NCBI GenBank assembly: GCA_964617455.1
Contig: CAZTYF010000003.1
Location: 1-64,000 of the forward strand
Origin: Monoglobus sp964617455
GTDB lineage: Bacteria > Bacillota > Clostridia > Monoglobales > Monoglobaceae
Length of the DNA stretch: 64,000 bases
Direction of reading: 5' to 3'
The position numbers and the translations under genes are program-made. Shown one piece after another: positions 44,001 through 53,495 of this stretch (the first letter of the stretch is position 1; every line of letters starts with the position of its first letter). The notes under the pieces were generated by a model that had not been told where the DNA came from, made no database searches, and saw only the letters and a program-made list of their open reading frames with translations.

Positions 44001-45585
44001 CACATTCAAACTCTATAATTCTTCAACGGGAAATATCGGAGGCACTTCCGACTCCTTCGGATATATGTATCAGCAATTCAGCGGCGACAACAGGATCTAC
44101 TACAGAAGCCGCCTGAGTTCCGGCTCGCAACTGGGATTGGTGATAAAGACCGATCTTGATGCAGACGGCGTGACCTATTTCTATGGCGGAACCGTTGGCG
44201 GAGACGGGAAGATTGACTATCAGATAATGAAGAGAACGACCAAAGGCGGCAATATGGAGCTTGTGGAGGATGTGACCGATGTTATCGGCGAAGGTTCCGG
44301 TCAGATGGTGATTGCCGAAAAGATCGGAAGCAAGCTGAATCTTTATCAGAGCGAGAACAATCCCACCGTCTATAAAACGAAAAAGCTCATAGCGAGCATT
44401 GACATTCCCGAAATCGGCGACAGCTATTACCTAGGCTTCGGGTTTGTGAGATATGACCCCGCGGCATTCATCCCCGATGTAGGCTGGGTTGCCACCGAAA
44501 AAATCACCGATGCCACAAACAGCAACCTCACCTGGGACTTTGACTACGGCCTTGACTGGCTGTGGCAGATGCAGGAGAAAAATGTGCTCCGTCCCTCTTG
44601 GACAAAGGATATGAGCGGAAATTCAACGGGCATTATGGCCATTGAACCCACAAACGACTATTCCGGCGATCGATACATCTTCCGTGAGTATATTCCCGAG
44701 GAGGGCAAGGTTCCCAATATGAGCACCGACGTTCTCCTTGCAGGCGACGAACCGGGCTTTAACATATACTTCCAGGTGGGAGATGTGGACAAGGCATACA
44801 AAGTCACCTTCTCCGACGACGGCAAGATTTACACAAACGGCACCGTCGAGGCGGGAGATTGGGACACCGCGGCGGGCTGGTACAATGTGGCGATAAATAC
44901 CGACATCGACGAGACGGGCGCATATTCCGCAAATCTGACAGTGAAGCAGGGCGACACCGTTGTCGTTGACGGCGCACCCATCGAGCTCAGCACCGGAGCC
45001 CAATTCAGGACCCAGAAAAATACCGAGAAAAAGAGTAACGATGTATTAAACGCCGTATACTTTGAACCCATCTCAACGGCAAGCGGAAAATACTATGTTG
45101 ACAATGTGAAGGTAACCCAAACCACCGGCTCTTACACCGTGGAGAGGGAGGCAAATTGGTACACATTTAAGAATGTCAACGAATTGACCGGACCTTTCAC
45201 CGTGGACGGAACCACACTGCCCGATGGAGATGAGTTGACCGGGACACAGATGAGCGTAGCGGGCGGTGCGGGAAATCTTGCCACAAAAGGCTATGATGTT
45301 GCCGGGGTTCATTTCGCAAAAAGGGTTCGTCTCAACAAAAACAAGGCGGGAATGATGACGGTTCCGGTAAAGAGCGGCTCGATTATTCGCGTATATTGCG
45401 GCTCGGCCAATTCAGGCGCCCTGAGGTCGATGTTTATTGACGGTACCGAATATAAAGTACAGGCGAGCACGGCTTTGGAGCACAAGTATACGGGAGAGGA
45501 CGGCACCGTTGAAATTTATGCCGGGGACGGTATAGATGTATACGGTGTATGTGTCGAAAAAGTGACCGTCACACCGAAAAATTAA
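41005..45585 (+). CDS. Large secreted pectate lyase (PL1-type), multi-domain, no SLH anchor
   Basis: The 1526-residue exoenzyme has a signal peptide (about residues 1-29, AFAAEG). A PL1-type beta-helix lyase follows (about 40-420): FPGAEGGG, YHVTNLNDSGEGSFRDAV, TVLGQTAPGDGIC, IIIDHCSVSWGTDE, and HHNLIASHKSRNP with the catalytic arginine region. It cleaves polygalacturonate by beta-elimination with calcium. A calcium-binding DYDGDGDGIADSWE segment comes next, near 475. The remaining thousand residues are beta-sandwich and Ig-like modules and a C-terminal module ending VEIYAGDGIDVYGVCVE. No SLH or sortase motif is present, so retention at the cell is unclear. AAAGGA lies 9 bases before the ATG. 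It is 48 bases after kdgK. Confidence 0.9.
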   Translation: MKTMLKRVGMLFMAVSLILSSAALPAFAAEGDAPAAAEKVPAFPGAEGGGMWATGARGAEKPEIYHVTNLNDSGEGSFRDAVSQGNRIVVFDVSGYIDLSSNVNISHDNMTVLGQTAPGDGICFRSNNIKVGGNNIILRHLRFRVGSKLPDGKDTRAQDGLEIPDNGSNIIIDHCSVSWGTDENLSAYAIKDVTVQYSIIAEALNQSVHDKGEHGYGGIWGGINLSVHHNLIASHKSRNPKVGTSESVAMTPGYVDSDTLVDMKNNIIYNWGDKAGYGTENGAKTYIQNNIYRPGPATPRGKRARIFELSVGQKYQKDMLGSVYAVGNRIDVDEGDSDYKNAQTVNENNWQDDLHIGVYVDEKFYDTADKSNMVITEPNEQYKEYERDYPVTLDATEEVYEKVLNNAGATLPKRDKVDERVIDEVRTRTAPDGSKGSGGLLDDPLDGVPEGAAEGEYDERGYPVFSDEARPADYDGDGDGIADSWEDAMGLDKTNKTDSLALGPDGYTWLEIFVEESIGDGEDPAPLVLAAEDKYHTTGDTVKVSAVGGSTPTQNSYVTSYENGVVTVDSSASYDKAVAVAASYDSNGVLIESKSADVDKASGTASVGIVAEGASTKVFLWEDLKSAKPLCEAYVAGGGSGGDGITGVDFYCGNKLIAKGENSDGTWTANLTGLPAGNNSITAKAALSDGSVRLSPIKTVYVIGAEEAEGWTAKGEASFDGENYTLGAGSSLTKNVSGDFKLVGRIDEMSGLPAGTNTGLTVNSGGKTISLGKRYNENYDQVIYYGEAESQKTVVPAPADPVSGTPGLDTRDYVLFEISRAGDAVSLYAGTSLADLETAPLAVINGAGGDAAIGAEAAGAVTSVSKLSMLKLIETATNPKVEITNIKDNDRIDIVGSELKLNLTSDGDTPITEIWVYLDGAPLANMDVNIIGTQEVTIPLEFTGPTKGALSVYCFDDNLGRGEQTVNISVSQDGSPWLLADVGYEPGQAQTFADVSDDFTFKLYNSSTGNIGGTSDSFGYMYQQFSGDNRIYYRSRLSSGSQLGLVIKTDLDADGVTYFYGGTVGGDGKIDYQIMKRTTKGGNMELVEDVTDVIGEGSGQMVIAEKIGSKLNLYQSENNPTVYKTKKLIASIDIPEIGDSYYLGFGFVRYDPAAFIPDVGWVATEKITDATNSNLTWDFDYGLDWLWQMQEKNVLRPSWTKDMSGNSTGIMAIEPTNDYSGDRYIFREYIPEEGKVPNMSTDVLLAGDEPGFNIYFQVGDVDKAYKVTFSDDGKIYTNGTVEAGDWDTAAGWYNVAINTDIDETGAYSANLTVKQGDTVVVDGAPIELSTGAQFRTQKNTEKKSNDVLNAVYFEPISTASGKYYVDNVKVTQTTGSYTVEREANWYTFKNVNELTGPFTVDGTTLPDGDELTGTQMSVAGGAGNLATKGYDVAGVHFAKRVRLNKNKAGMMTVPVKSGSIIRVYCGSANSGALRSMFIDGTEYKVQASTALEHKYTGEDGTVEIYAGDGIDVYGVCVEKVTVTPKN

Positions 45586-45635
45586 CCGGTTGAATTTGAG
45601 ATTTTTCGAGAGAAGATGTGAAAGAAGGAATGAAT

Positions 45636-48600
45636 GTGAGAAAAAAATTTAAACGGTTTTCTTCAATAGTAATATCATTGACTGCGGCAATTGCCATGAC
45701 GGTAACCCTTGCCCCCGCCGCTTTTGCGGCGGAGGCGGGATTGCCCGAAAATGTTTCCGAGGCCGTTGTATCTCCGGAACAGGCCCGGGCCGATGGTGTC
45801 GCCGCCTTCCCGGGCGCCGAGGGCGGAGGAAAATATACCACCGGCGGCAGAGGGGGAGAGGTCTATCATGTAACGAACCTGAACGACGACGGACCCGGTT
45901 CCCTGCGGGACGGCATAAGCAAGCCCAACCGCACCATCGTCTTTGATGTTTCGGGCACCATACACCTCAATTCCGATTTGAGAATGGAGCAGCCCAACAT
46001 CACCATCGCGGGCCAGACGGCCCCCGGGGACGGCATATGTATCGGCAACTACAACCTTATGATATACACCGACAACGTAATCGTGCGCTATATTCGTGTT
46101 CGTCCCGGGGACGTATCCCAGGCGGAGAATGATGCGATTTTTGCCCGGTATTACAAAGATATCATCATTGACCACTGCTCCACCAGCTGGTCAACCGACG
46201 AGACCATGTCCCTCTACGGAGTTGCCAACACCACGGTTCAGTGGTGCTATATAACCGAAAGTCTGACCCTTGCCCAACACGCCAAGGGCCGCCACGGCTA
46301 CGGAGGAATCTGGGGCGGATACAACACGACCTATCATCACAATTTGGTCGCCACCCACACCAGCCGCCTGCCTCGATACCACGGCGTGAAGGATTCTCAT
46401 CCCGATTATAAGATAGGCGATAACGACGCCCTGAGCAGCAACGATATGGTCAATAATGTGATATACAATTGGGGATTCAACAACTCCTACGGCGGCGGCG
46501 GGGTAACCCTCAATTTTGTGAATAACTACTATAAGAGCGGCCCCATCACCAATAAGGATGTCCTTGACAGAATTTGGAATCCGGACAACACCACAATGTA
46601 CGTGAGCGGCAATGTTCTTGAGGGCAACGACGAAGTCACAAAGGACAATATGAAAGGCATAGAGTGGGGCGAGGATTCAAATCCCGTATTTTTGGATGAG
46701 CCCACCTATGAAAATGAGCTTATTCCCCTTGACAACACGGACACGGCCCAAGAGGCCTATGAGAAAGTTTTGGCATCTGCGGGAGCCACTCTCCCCAAGC
46801 GGGACAGCTATGACGCCCGAATAACCAACGATGTGAAAAACGGCACCGGCCGCTCCATAAACAGCGAAGCCGAAGTGGGAGGCTGGCCCGAACTCAAGTC
46901 CGAAGAGCCCAAGGCCGACGGAGACCGAGACGGCATTCCCGATGAGTATGAAACCCAAAACGGCCTTGACAAAGACGACCCGGCAGACGGAGCGGCAATC
47001 ACCGAGAGCGGATACAGCAACCTTGAACTCTATCTGAACTCCATCGTGGAAAATGCCTCCGCTCCAAAGAACCCGGATGCGGAGCTCAATATGGAAAACA
47101 ACTCGATTTATAACTACGGGGAGCCCATTGAGCTTTCGGCGAATGCCTCCGCAAAAGAGGGCAGGTCCATAGCGGAAGTTCGGTTCTTTGCCAATGAGAA
47201 ACTTCTTTATTCGGACACGGAGGCCCCCTATGAATATACCTACACCGATGCTCCCGAAGGTGCATCCTATATGTCGGCCTGTGCGGTTGACAGCGCGGGA
47301 GAGGCAACGACCTCCGATATAAAAGTCATAAATGTGAACTACACCGATTCGCCCGGGGATTGGCAGACCATGGATATAGGCGAGGCCACCATGCCCGGCA
47401 GCTATTCCCTGCGGGACGGAGTGTATACCGTCAAAAGCAGCGGCCTTATCGGCGCGGGCAATGAGTTCAACGAAATGGACGGGGACGAGGGCACCGATGC
47501 CTTCAGCTATATGTACAAAGAGGCGGACACGAATTCCGTCCTCACCGCCAAGCTTGAGTCCGTGTCAAGACTCAATAACAACTGCCTGAGCGGCCTTATG
47601 TTCAGAGACGAACTGACCCCAACTTCGGATTTTGTTATGGTAAATTATCAAATCGAAAAGGGCGGCTCCGGTCTCTCCTTCCTCTATAGGACAGACGGCA
47701 AGATGACCAAAAAGTTCATCGTCCTCTCCGAGCTTCCCAGATATATGAAGCTTGTCAAAATCGGCGACACCTTCACCGCCTACCACAGCATAAACGGAAT
47801 CGATTGGGAGTATTTCGACAGTGTGGATTTGAGCTTTGAAGGCACGAATTACGGCGGCGTGGGTCAGGACGGAAATAAAGAAACCAATCAAATATCCACC
47901 TATGCCTGGGGCAAGTATACGGATTTGAGTCTTGACAACTACGGCGAGAACAAAATTCCCGATATAGAGATGCGCACAGGCGTAATGGGCGAGCAGGACG
48001 GGATCAATCAAAGTATATTTAATTGGCAGGATAAGTCACAGTTCGGCGTCGGCGACAGCGTGAACCTCAAAATCTCATCAAGCGAGCTTGAGAGCGCCTC
48101 AAAAATCGAAATATATTTGGACGGTGTTTTAAATCAAACCATCGATGCGCCGAAAGAGATCGAGAATGTCACGATAAACGAGCCCGGCAACCACTATATC
48201 ACCGCAGTTATATACGATGCGGACGGAGCCAAAAACAGTGCCACCCAAAACGTGGGCGTGTCCGCAGTGGGCGGCGATTGGAAGGTATCCGAGATACACT
48301 ATCCCAAAGATATTCAGGCAAACGGCACGACCATACGCCACGGAGCCTTTGAACTTGACGGTACCAACCTTAAGATAACCGGCACGGGCTATGGCATTGA
48401 GGGCGTGGAAAACGAGGAATACCCCATGATGTACAGACAGCTCAGCGGGGATTTTGAAGCCTCCTTCAAGGTGGACGAGCAGGACCTGGCCGACTATGAC
48501 CATATGGGATTTGTGGTGAAAAACTCCCTTGATCCCCAAGAGGACGGCACATCCTATGCGGCATACTATGAGATATACTACGGTCAGATGTTCAGAAAGA

Positions 48601-49427
48601 CCGCCGAGTACGGCAAAACCTATGAACTCATCGGCCAGCAGAAGTATAAACAGCTGCCTGCGTGGATTCGCCTGAAAAAGACGGGCAAGACCCTCAAAAT
48701 GGACTACTCCCAAAACGGCATCGATTGGATAGATGTGGGAGAGGAGCAGAATTGCAACTTGAACGATACCTACTATTTGGGCGTGTTCGGCGCCTCCAAC
48801 GAGGAGTTCAAAATTTCCGATTTCAGCCTGAGCGAATTTGTTGTCAATACGGACTCGAGCGGAATTGACGACTATGTTGACCTTGGGGGATACGAGTGGG
48901 CGGAGCCCGCAATAAAGGACTTGACCGCAAGAGGCATAGTAAACGGCGATATAAGCCCCGCAACCTTTGAGCGGTACTTCTTCCCCGACATCAATGTGAC
49001 GAGGGCCGAATTTGCCAAAATGGTATCCGTGGCCTCCGGGGCCAAGCTCTCCGAAACGGAGACGGAGCATATCTTTTCCGATGTGGATGATTTGGCCTGG
49101 TATGCCCCCTATGTCTATACGGCCTACGCAAACGGTTTGGTCCAAGGCACCGGGAAGAATACTTTCGAGCCCGACAAGCCCATAACCCGTGAGGAGATGG
49201 CGGTGATGATGAGCCGCCTGCCGGAAAACGGAGATTCGGCGGCGGAGCCTCCCGAAGAATTGCCCTTTGCGGACGGAGCGGAAATTTCCGATTGGGCCCA
49301 AAGAGGCGTGGCCTTTTGCTTGGAAAAGGGCATTATGCAAGGTGACGAAAATAACTCCTTCAATCCCGGAGATTTTGCCATTCGAGCCGAGGCGGCCCAA
49401 GTAATTTACAATTTTGTAACAAAATAA
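45636..49427 (+). CDS. SLH-anchored secreted pectate lyase (PL1-type)
   Basis: The 1263-residue protein has a signal peptide (about residues 1-31, AAFAAE). A PL1-type lyase (about 50-400) follows, paralogous to the preceding gene: FPGAEGGGKYTTGGRGGE, TIAGQTAPGDGICIG, IIIDHCSTSWSTDE and HHNLVATHTSRLPR. A DRDGIPDEYE calcium segment lies near 435. Ig-like and two DUF1349-like beta-sandwich regions fill about 490-1080. Three SLH domains lie at the C-terminus (about 1088-1263; VTRAEFAKM, ITREEMAVMM, IRAEAAQVIY) for wall anchoring. The start is taken as GTG 45636, with AAGGA 6 bases upstream and the signal peptide just after it; GTG 45618 is the alternative. It lies 50 bases after its paralogue. 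Confidence 0.92.
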   Translation: MRKKFKRFSSIVISLTAAIAMTVTLAPAAFAAEAGLPENVSEAVVSPEQARADGVAAFPGAEGGGKYTTGGRGGEVYHVTNLNDDGPGSLRDGISKPNRTIVFDVSGTIHLNSDLRMEQPNITIAGQTAPGDGICIGNYNLMIYTDNVIVRYIRVRPGDVSQAENDAIFARYYKDIIIDHCSTSWSTDETMSLYGVANTTVQWCYITESLTLAQHAKGRHGYGGIWGGYNTTYHHNLVATHTSRLPRYHGVKDSHPDYKIGDNDALSSNDMVNNVIYNWGFNNSYGGGGVTLNFVNNYYKSGPITNKDVLDRIWNPDNTTMYVSGNVLEGNDEVTKDNMKGIEWGEDSNPVFLDEPTYENELIPLDNTDTAQEAYEKVLASAGATLPKRDSYDARITNDVKNGTGRSINSEAEVGGWPELKSEEPKADGDRDGIPDEYETQNGLDKDDPADGAAITESGYSNLELYLNSIVENASAPKNPDAELNMENNSIYNYGEPIELSANASAKEGRSIAEVRFFANEKLLYSDTEAPYEYTYTDAPEGASYMSACAVDSAGEATTSDIKVINVNYTDSPGDWQTMDIGEATMPGSYSLRDGVYTVKSSGLIGAGNEFNEMDGDEGTDAFSYMYKEADTNSVLTAKLESVSRLNNNCLSGLMFRDELTPTSDFVMVNYQIEKGGSGLSFLYRTDGKMTKKFIVLSELPRYMKLVKIGDTFTAYHSINGIDWEYFDSVDLSFEGTNYGGVGQDGNKETNQISTYAWGKYTDLSLDNYGENKIPDIEMRTGVMGEQDGINQSIFNWQDKSQFGVGDSVNLKISSSELESASKIEIYLDGVLNQTIDAPKEIENVTINEPGNHYITAVIYDADGAKNSATQNVGVSAVGGDWKVSEIHYPKDIQANGTTIRHGAFELDGTNLKITGTGYGIEGVENEEYPMMYRQLSGDFEASFKVDEQDLADYDHMGFVVKNSLDPQEDGTSYAAYYEIYYGQMFRKTAEYGKTYELIGQQKYKQLPAWIRLKKTGKTLKMDYSQNGIDWIDVGEEQNCNLNDTYYLGVFGASNEEFKISDFSLSEFVVNTDSSGIDDYVDLGGYEWAEPAIKDLTARGIVNGDISPATFERYFFPDINVTRAEFAKMVSVASGAKLSETETEHIFSDVDDLAWYAPYVYTAYANGLVQGTGKNTFEPDKPITREEMAVMMSRLPENGDSAAEPPEELPFADGAEISDWAQRGVAFCLEKGIMQGDENNSFNPGDFAIRAEAAQVIYNFVTK

Positions 49428-49512
49428 GTGCAATTTCCATAAGGAAAAATGTCGATTTTTATGTAATAAGCACAAAAAATTAGGAATAATTAAGGTGTTT
49501 AAAGATATATTG

Positions 49513-49530
49513 TGATTTTTGCAAAAATCA
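49513..49530. promoter_or_regulatory. Perfect 18-base palindrome upstream of the ABC importer promoter
   Basis: TGATTTTTGCAAAAATCA is its own reverse complement and ends 11 bases before the -35. It has no T tract, so it is an operator candidate rather than a terminator for the preceding lyase gene. It resembles the TTTTTG...CAAAAA dyad in the surface-protein promoter. Confidence 0.6.
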
Positions 49531-49541
49531 TACATTTTTTC

Positions 49542-49570
49542 TTGCATTTTTTGTGCAAATCTTATATAAT
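49542..49570 (+). promoter_or_regulatory. Promoter of the ABC importer genes
   Basis: TTGCAT (49542-49547), 17-base spacer, TATAAT (49565-49570). A TTGCA-N7-TGCAA dyad overlaps the -35. The leader of about 60 bases ends in a GGGGAGG ribosome site. Confidence 0.8.
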
Positions 49571-49635
49571 ATATACATCAAAATAATTAGGGCACCCTTA
49601 GCCCAAAAAATACTATAGTAGGGGAGGAAAACGCT

Positions 49636-50634
49636 TTGAGTAATCAAACAAAAAAGAAAAGCAGGGGTCCTATAGGTTACTTCAAGAATGAATTCTTCAA
49701 GTTCAAAAGGGGTAAGTTCTTGTTTGTGCTTATGATTCCGGGCATTGTATTCTTTTTACTGTTCCATTATTGGCCGTTTTACGGACTGTTGGCTGCATTT
49801 AAAGACTACAAGCCGAAACTTGGTATCTTGGGAAGTCCCTGGGCTGCCAATCATGGATTTGCGGAGTTTATCAGATTCTTCACCATTCCCGATGTATGGA
49901 ACTACATTTGGAACACCATAGCTCTGAGTATTCTGCACATCTTGTGGGTATTCCCGCTGGCCATCATCTTGGCGCTGTTTATCAACGAATTGAGAGGACA
50001 GAAATTCAAGAAAATCGTTCAGACCGTTTCTTATCTGCCTCACTTCGTATCCGTTGCGGCTGTCTGCGGTATGTTGACCTTGTTCTTATCTTCACAGCAA
50101 ACTCCCGCCGGTGCGGACAGTTATGCAAATGAAGGTATCATCAACACCTTGCTGCTGAAGCTCGGACTTATCAAACAGGGTATTCCGTTCCTCGACAGAG
50201 CAAATTGGTTCAGAACGGTATACATTGCATCCGATGTATGGCAGACCATAGGCTGGAGCGCCATCGTTTACATTGCGGCTCTGTCCGCGGTTGACCAGGA
50301 ACTCTATGAAGCCGCCACCATCGACGGTGCAAGCAGAGTTCAGAAGATGTGGCACATCTCGGTTCAGCTGATAAGACCCACGATCGTTATTTTGCTGGTT
50401 ATGCAAATCGGTAAGATCATGTCCCTGGGCGCCGACAAGGCTTTGCTTTTGCAACGTCCCGCGACATACAAGAAGTCACAGATTCTGAGTACATACATTT
50501 ACAATCAGGGTCTTACGCAAGGTGAGCTTTCATTCTCCACGGCGGTTGGTTTGTTCAACTCGATAATCAACATTATCCTCGTTGTTTTGGCAAACTTCGT
50601 CTCCAACAAGCTCACCGACACAGGATTATGGTAA
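49636..50634 (+). CDS. ABC sugar importer permease, LplB-like (CUT1)
   Basis: The 332-residue inner-membrane permease has about six hydrophobic segments and the cytoplasmic EAA loop EAATIDGASRVQKMWHISV near residue 232, which contacts the ATPase. It belongs to the LplB/YtcP group of large-oligosaccharide importers found with uronide and pectin loci. The start is TTG 49636, preceded by GGGGAGG at 8 bases. It is 19 bases before the second permease. No ATPase gene is present here; such systems usually borrow a shared MsmK-like subunit. Confidence 0.92.
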   Translation: MSNQTKKKSRGPIGYFKNEFFKFKRGKFLFVLMIPGIVFFLLFHYWPFYGLLAAFKDYKPKLGILGSPWAANHGFAEFIRFFTIPDVWNYIWNTIALSILHILWVFPLAIILALFINELRGQKFKKIVQTVSYLPHFVSVAAVCGMLTLFLSSQQTPAGADSYANEGIINTLLLKLGLIKQGIPFLDRANWFRTVYIASDVWQTIGWSAIVYIAALSAVDQELYEAATIDGASRVQKMWHISVQLIRPTIVILLVMQIGKIMSLGADKALLLQRPATYKKSQILSTYIYNQGLTQGELSFSTAVGLFNSIINIILVVLANFVSNKLTDTGLW

Positions 50635-50653
50635 GAGAGGGGGATAATTAGTA

Positions 50654-51547
50654 ATGGTAAAAGATAATTCACCATCATCAATCATACTGGATATAGTTAT
50701 ATACACATTCCTGATTTTACTTATGATCGTTATCCTGTATCCGATTATATACATCCTTTCGGTTTCGCTGTCCAGTTCTGCGGCCTTTGACGCCGGCGAA
50801 GTTTGGCTCTGGCCCGTGCAGCCCAACTTGGATGCGTATAAAGAAATCATTACAGGTAAGACGGTTCCCATGTCCTTCTTGCAGGCGGTTATCAACACAA
50901 TAATATACACGGTATTGTCTTTGGCCTTTACCACAACACTGGCTTATCCGCTTTCAAGAGCCAAGGATAGAGTTCCGTTCCACGGCCTTATCACCAAAAT
51001 GGTGGTATTCACGATGTTCTTCTCCGCAGGTATGATTCCGGTATACTTGATTGTCCAGAAGATGCACCTTTTGAATACTCGTTGGGCACTTATTCTCCCG
51101 GCAGTTATATCCACCTATAATTTGGTTGTTATGCGTTCATTCTTTGAAGGTGTACCTCTTGAACTTGAGGAAGCTGCGTTTATCGACGGAGCCAATGAGT
51201 TCACGATTTTCTGGAAAATCATTCTCCCGCTGTCCAAAGCAGCTTTGGCTACGGTCGGACTGTTCTATGCGGTATATATGTGGAACCAGTGGTTCAGCGC
51301 GATGCTTTATCTGAGCGACCGTGTTAAGAATCTCTATCCTCTGCAGTACATCATCAGACAGATCGTTATGGAGAATCAGCTTGCTGCCGAGGCGGCTGCT
51401 GCCGGCGAGCTCAATACGGTTCAGGTAAGCACCGCTTCTCTGAAGTATGCAACCCTGTTCATCTCGATTGTTCCGATGCTGTGCGTATATCCGTTCATCC
51501 AGAAGTACTTCGTAAAGGGAGTTATGGTAGGTTCCGTAAAGGGTTAA
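50654..51547 (+). CDS. ABC sugar importer permease, LplC-like (CUT1)
   Basis: The 297-residue partner permease has six hydrophobic segments, YPLSRAKDRVPFHG near 95, and the EAA loop EEAAFIDGANEFTIFWKIILP near 175. The C-terminal FIQKYFVKGVMVGSVKG is typical of LplC/YtcP proteins. It forms the heterodimeric channel with the preceding gene product. A GGGGG ribosome site lies about 10 bases upstream of the ATG. The binding-protein gene follows after 51 bases. Confidence 0.93.
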   Translation: MVKDNSPSSIILDIVIYTFLILLMIVILYPIIYILSVSLSSSAAFDAGEVWLWPVQPNLDAYKEIITGKTVPMSFLQAVINTIIYTVLSLAFTTTLAYPLSRAKDRVPFHGLITKMVVFTMFFSAGMIPVYLIVQKMHLLNTRWALILPAVISTYNLVVMRSFFEGVPLELEEAAFIDGANEFTIFWKIILPLSKAALATVGLFYAVYMWNQWFSAMLYLSDRVKNLYPLQYIIRQIVMENQLAAEAAAAGELNTVQVSTASLKYATLFISIVPMLCVYPFIQKYFVKGVMVGSVKG

Positions 51548-51598
51548 TACACATTAACTTGTTACTTGAGCTATCAGAATAATAAGGAGGAAATTTAG

Positions 51599-53359
51599 AT
51601 GAAATTCAAGAAATTAGTTGCCTTGGCAACGACTGCCGTTATGGCGGTAACGCTTTTGGCATCCTGCGGCGAGAGTTCCACCCAGGGACATATAGTTGAG
51701 GATGGCAAGACGATATATACCTATTACCTCAATATGTATACTCAGGATAATAAGGGCTATGCAGAGGGTCAGGACACGAACTTTGCTCAGGTTATAAGAA
51801 ACAAGTTCAATGTTCAGCTTGAGTATGACAGAATCCCCCGCGGTGACTGGGAGACCAAGACCAACCTGTCCTATGCCGTTGGCAACGAAGCCGATGTTAC
51901 GACGGGCGGCAAAGAGCCCCAATACAAGAAGTGGGCCAATGAGGGTTATTTGGCACCGATTCCCGAGGAAGCTTACACCGGCGACGATTGCATCCTGAAG
52001 GATTGGAAAGCTCTCTGGAGCGAGGAAGACTTTGACGATGTATTGGCTCTGGCGAAGAGTTCCGACGGTCAGCTCTACTATCTGCCCACTCTGAGACAGG
52101 AAAAGGCTCAGATGTGCTGGGTATACAGAAAAGATGTATTCGACCAGTTGGGAATTTCCGAATTCCCCAAGACCATCGATGAACTTTATGAGGTATGCGG
52201 AAAGATTAAGGCCGCATATCCCGACAAGATTATCATCTCCACCAACGGTATGGGCACCACATCCCCCGGTTCCGCCATCACGGGCTTCTTCCAGGCATAC
52301 TGGATTCCCGAACTTATCTTGACTCAGCATTCCTATGTTGACCCGGTAACCGGAGAGTATGTACCCTATGCCATGACCACGGATGCGGCTCGCGAGATGT
52401 ACAAGACCTTGAAGAAGTTCAACGACGCCGGCTACATCGACAAGGAAATCTTCTCCGTTGATAAGGACGGATTCTCCTCAAGACTTGCCCAGGATAATGC
52501 ATTCATAGCCTATGACTATGTATACAATATCGATGACTTCACCAAGAAGACAAAGGGTATCAATGCCGACAAACATGCAGAGTGGGCTTGGTCCGCGAAT
52601 ATGATAACGGCATATCCCGAAAAGGGCACGATCTACAAGAGAGATCCCTTGTACTCCAACTGGGGCCCCGCATTCAGCGACGGCATCCAAGAAGATCCCG
52701 ACAGATTCAATGCATTGCTCAATATGTTCGACTGGTTTGCCACCGAGGAAGGCCAGCTCTATAACACCTATGGTGTAAAAGAGGATGACCCGGAAGAGTT
52801 AAAGGGCGGCATCAAGCCCGGCGACTACAGCTACTCCATGGTTGACGGAGAGCCTCAGTTCAACCCCGGCTGGTATGATGAGAGCAATCCCGCAACCGAC
52901 AAGGATGAAGACAGACTCTTATCCCTTGAGTATGGTTCCATGGGCTCTCAGTTCAAGAAGCAGCAGCATATGTTCGACAGCATTCGCGGTAAGCAGGTTG
53001 AAGAGCTGTATGACGCCTTTATGGCACAGCCCAACTACTACCACTTCGACCAGATTCCTATGAGATATAACGAGGATGAAGAGCAAAAGTTCTCGGATCT
53101 TGAAATCGCTCTTAACGCCAAGAGAGACGAGTACATTCAGAGATTCTTCACCGGCGATGTTGACCCCAACAGCGATTCCGATTGGAATACGTATATCTCC
53201 GACATGAACAAAGTCGGCCTGCAGGATTTCATCAATCTGCAGAAGACGGTTTATGAGAGAACCAAGGCTCAGGTTGAGCAAGAAGATGCCGAACTGGAAG
53301 CGGCTGACAATGCTTCGGCTGCTCCCGAATCCGAAGAGGCTCCCGCAGAGGCCGAATAA
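51599..53359 (+). CDS. Extracellular oligosaccharide-binding lipoprotein (LplA-like)
   Basis: The 586-residue lipoprotein has a signal peptide with lipobox LLASC (cysteine near residue 23) and a large type 1 extracellular solute-binding fold. Segments include EYDRIPRGDWETKTNLSYAVG and LYYLPTLRQEKAQMCWVYRKDVF near 160. The tail is Glu/Ala-rich (about 560-586). It should capture oligogalacturonides or pectin side-chain fragments and hand them to the two preceding permeases. The ligand is inferred from context. AAGGAGG lies 8 bases before the ATG, and a strong terminator follows. Confidence 0.92.
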   Translation: MKFKKLVALATTAVMAVTLLASCGESSTQGHIVEDGKTIYTYYLNMYTQDNKGYAEGQDTNFAQVIRNKFNVQLEYDRIPRGDWETKTNLSYAVGNEADVTTGGKEPQYKKWANEGYLAPIPEEAYTGDDCILKDWKALWSEEDFDDVLALAKSSDGQLYYLPTLRQEKAQMCWVYRKDVFDQLGISEFPKTIDELYEVCGKIKAAYPDKIIISTNGMGTTSPGSAITGFFQAYWIPELILTQHSYVDPVTGEYVPYAMTTDAAREMYKTLKKFNDAGYIDKEIFSVDKDGFSSRLAQDNAFIAYDYVYNIDDFTKKTKGINADKHAEWAWSANMITAYPEKGTIYKRDPLYSNWGPAFSDGIQEDPDRFNALLNMFDWFATEEGQLYNTYGVKEDDPEELKGGIKPGDYSYSMVDGEPQFNPGWYDESNPATDKDEDRLLSLEYGSMGSQFKKQQHMFDSIRGKQVEELYDAFMAQPNYYHFDQIPMRYNEDEEQKFSDLEIALNAKRDEYIQRFFTGDVDPNSDSDWNTYISDMNKVGLQDFINLQKTVYERTKAQVEQEDAELEAADNASAAPESEEAPAEAE

Positions 53360-53396
53360 GAAGCCGAAAACGGGCAAATATGTTAAAGTAAACGTA

Positions 53397-53429
53397 CTGC
53401 GGCAAACCGATTTGGTTTGCCGCAGTTTT
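53397..53429 (+). terminator. Intrinsic terminator of the importer operon
   Basis: CTGCGGCAAACC pairs perfectly with GGTTTGCCGCAG (12 base pairs) around loop GATTT, followed by TTTTG. Confidence 0.9.
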
Positions 53430-53495
53430 GTCGGTATTGGATGGAATAATTTGCCGCTTTTTTCCAAAGAAATGCAATATTTCACCGTTTGGGGA

